Assembly (NCBI GenBank): GCA_003533975.1
Contig: DQCL01000172.1
Span: 1 to 6,724 of the forward strand
Direction of reading: 5' to 3'
DNA: 6,724 bases
Source of the DNA: Octadecabacter sp.
Lineage (GTDB): Bacteria; Pseudomonadota; Alphaproteobacteria; Rhodobacterales; Rhodobacteraceae
The translations under genes were made by a program, and so were the position numbers. Each line of letters opens with the position of its first letter. Positions within the stretch are counted from its first letter, which is position 1. Shown here piece by piece: positions 6,613 to 6,724 of this stretch. The notes beneath the pieces are model-generated. The model ran no database searches. It saw only the letters and a program-made list of their open reading frames with translations, and was not told where the DNA came from.

Positions 6613-6668
6613 CGGTGAACCTACGGCAGTCAAATTGAATGGAAGCCAGATAGTACCTTAATGAAAAT

Positions 6669-6698
6669 ATAATAGTAGTGCGCGAACATGATATTCAA
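6669..6698 (-). promoter_or_regulatory. Candidate sigma-70-type promoter for the mlaA operon
   Basis: On the minus strand TTGAAT (6693-6698) and TATTAT (6669-6674) are separated by 18 bases, matching the -35 consensus at four and the -10 at five of six positions. The -10 lies about 57 bases upstream of the TTG at 6612, inside an A/T-rich stretch with no competing gene. It is the best promoter-like pair seen upstream of mlaA, but it is judged by eye only. Confidence 0.45.
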
Positions 6699-6724
6699 GG
6701 ATGACGCAAATACACCACTAATCG

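Overview
The window looks like chromosomal DNA of an alphaproteobacterium, most likely of the Rhodobacterales (Roseobacter group). This is inferred from protein character (a secreted-type AmtB with GlnK, a PBP1A-type enzyme with an Arg/Lys-rich N-terminus, and a compact mlaA-mlaC pair), moderate GC content and core housekeeping content. No mobile element, CRISPR array, tRNA or rRNA is visible. The window reads as ordinary core genome, and I found no new multi-gene system in it.

Layout, left to right. (1) Positions 1-668 (+) hold the C-terminal part of a class I aromatic/aspartate aminotransferase, cut by the window edge. (2) A perfect 12-bp GC-rich hairpin at 729-756 lies between convergent genes and can serve as a terminator for both strands. 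(3) Positions 783-2460 (-) hold glnK followed by amtB, the nitrogen-sensing PII protein and the ammonium channel it gates. (4) Positions 2461-2723 form a divergent regulatory region with an A/T-rich stretch, TGCAC/GTGCA half-sites, and a 13-codon upstream ORF with a good ribosome binding site that ends in a GTGA overlap with the next gene. (5) Positions 2724-4889 (+) hold a bifunctional penicillin-binding protein of the PBP1A family. (6) Positions 4890-6612 (-) hold a tightly overlapping three-gene unit: mlaA (outer-membrane lipoprotein), mlaC (periplasmic phospholipid carrier, here with a twin-arginine-like signal), and a small secreted four-cysteine protein of unknown function. A candidate sigma-70-type promoter for this unit lies at 6669-6698.

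The window therefore joins three unrelated functions: amino-acid/nitrogen metabolism (aminotransferase, GlnK-AmtB), peptidoglycan synthesis (PBP), and outer-membrane lipid asymmetry (MlaA-MlaC). The most useful leads are the unknown protein coupled to mlaC, the short ORF coupled to the PBP gene, and a cysteine-bearing insertion in the PBP glycosyltransferase domain.
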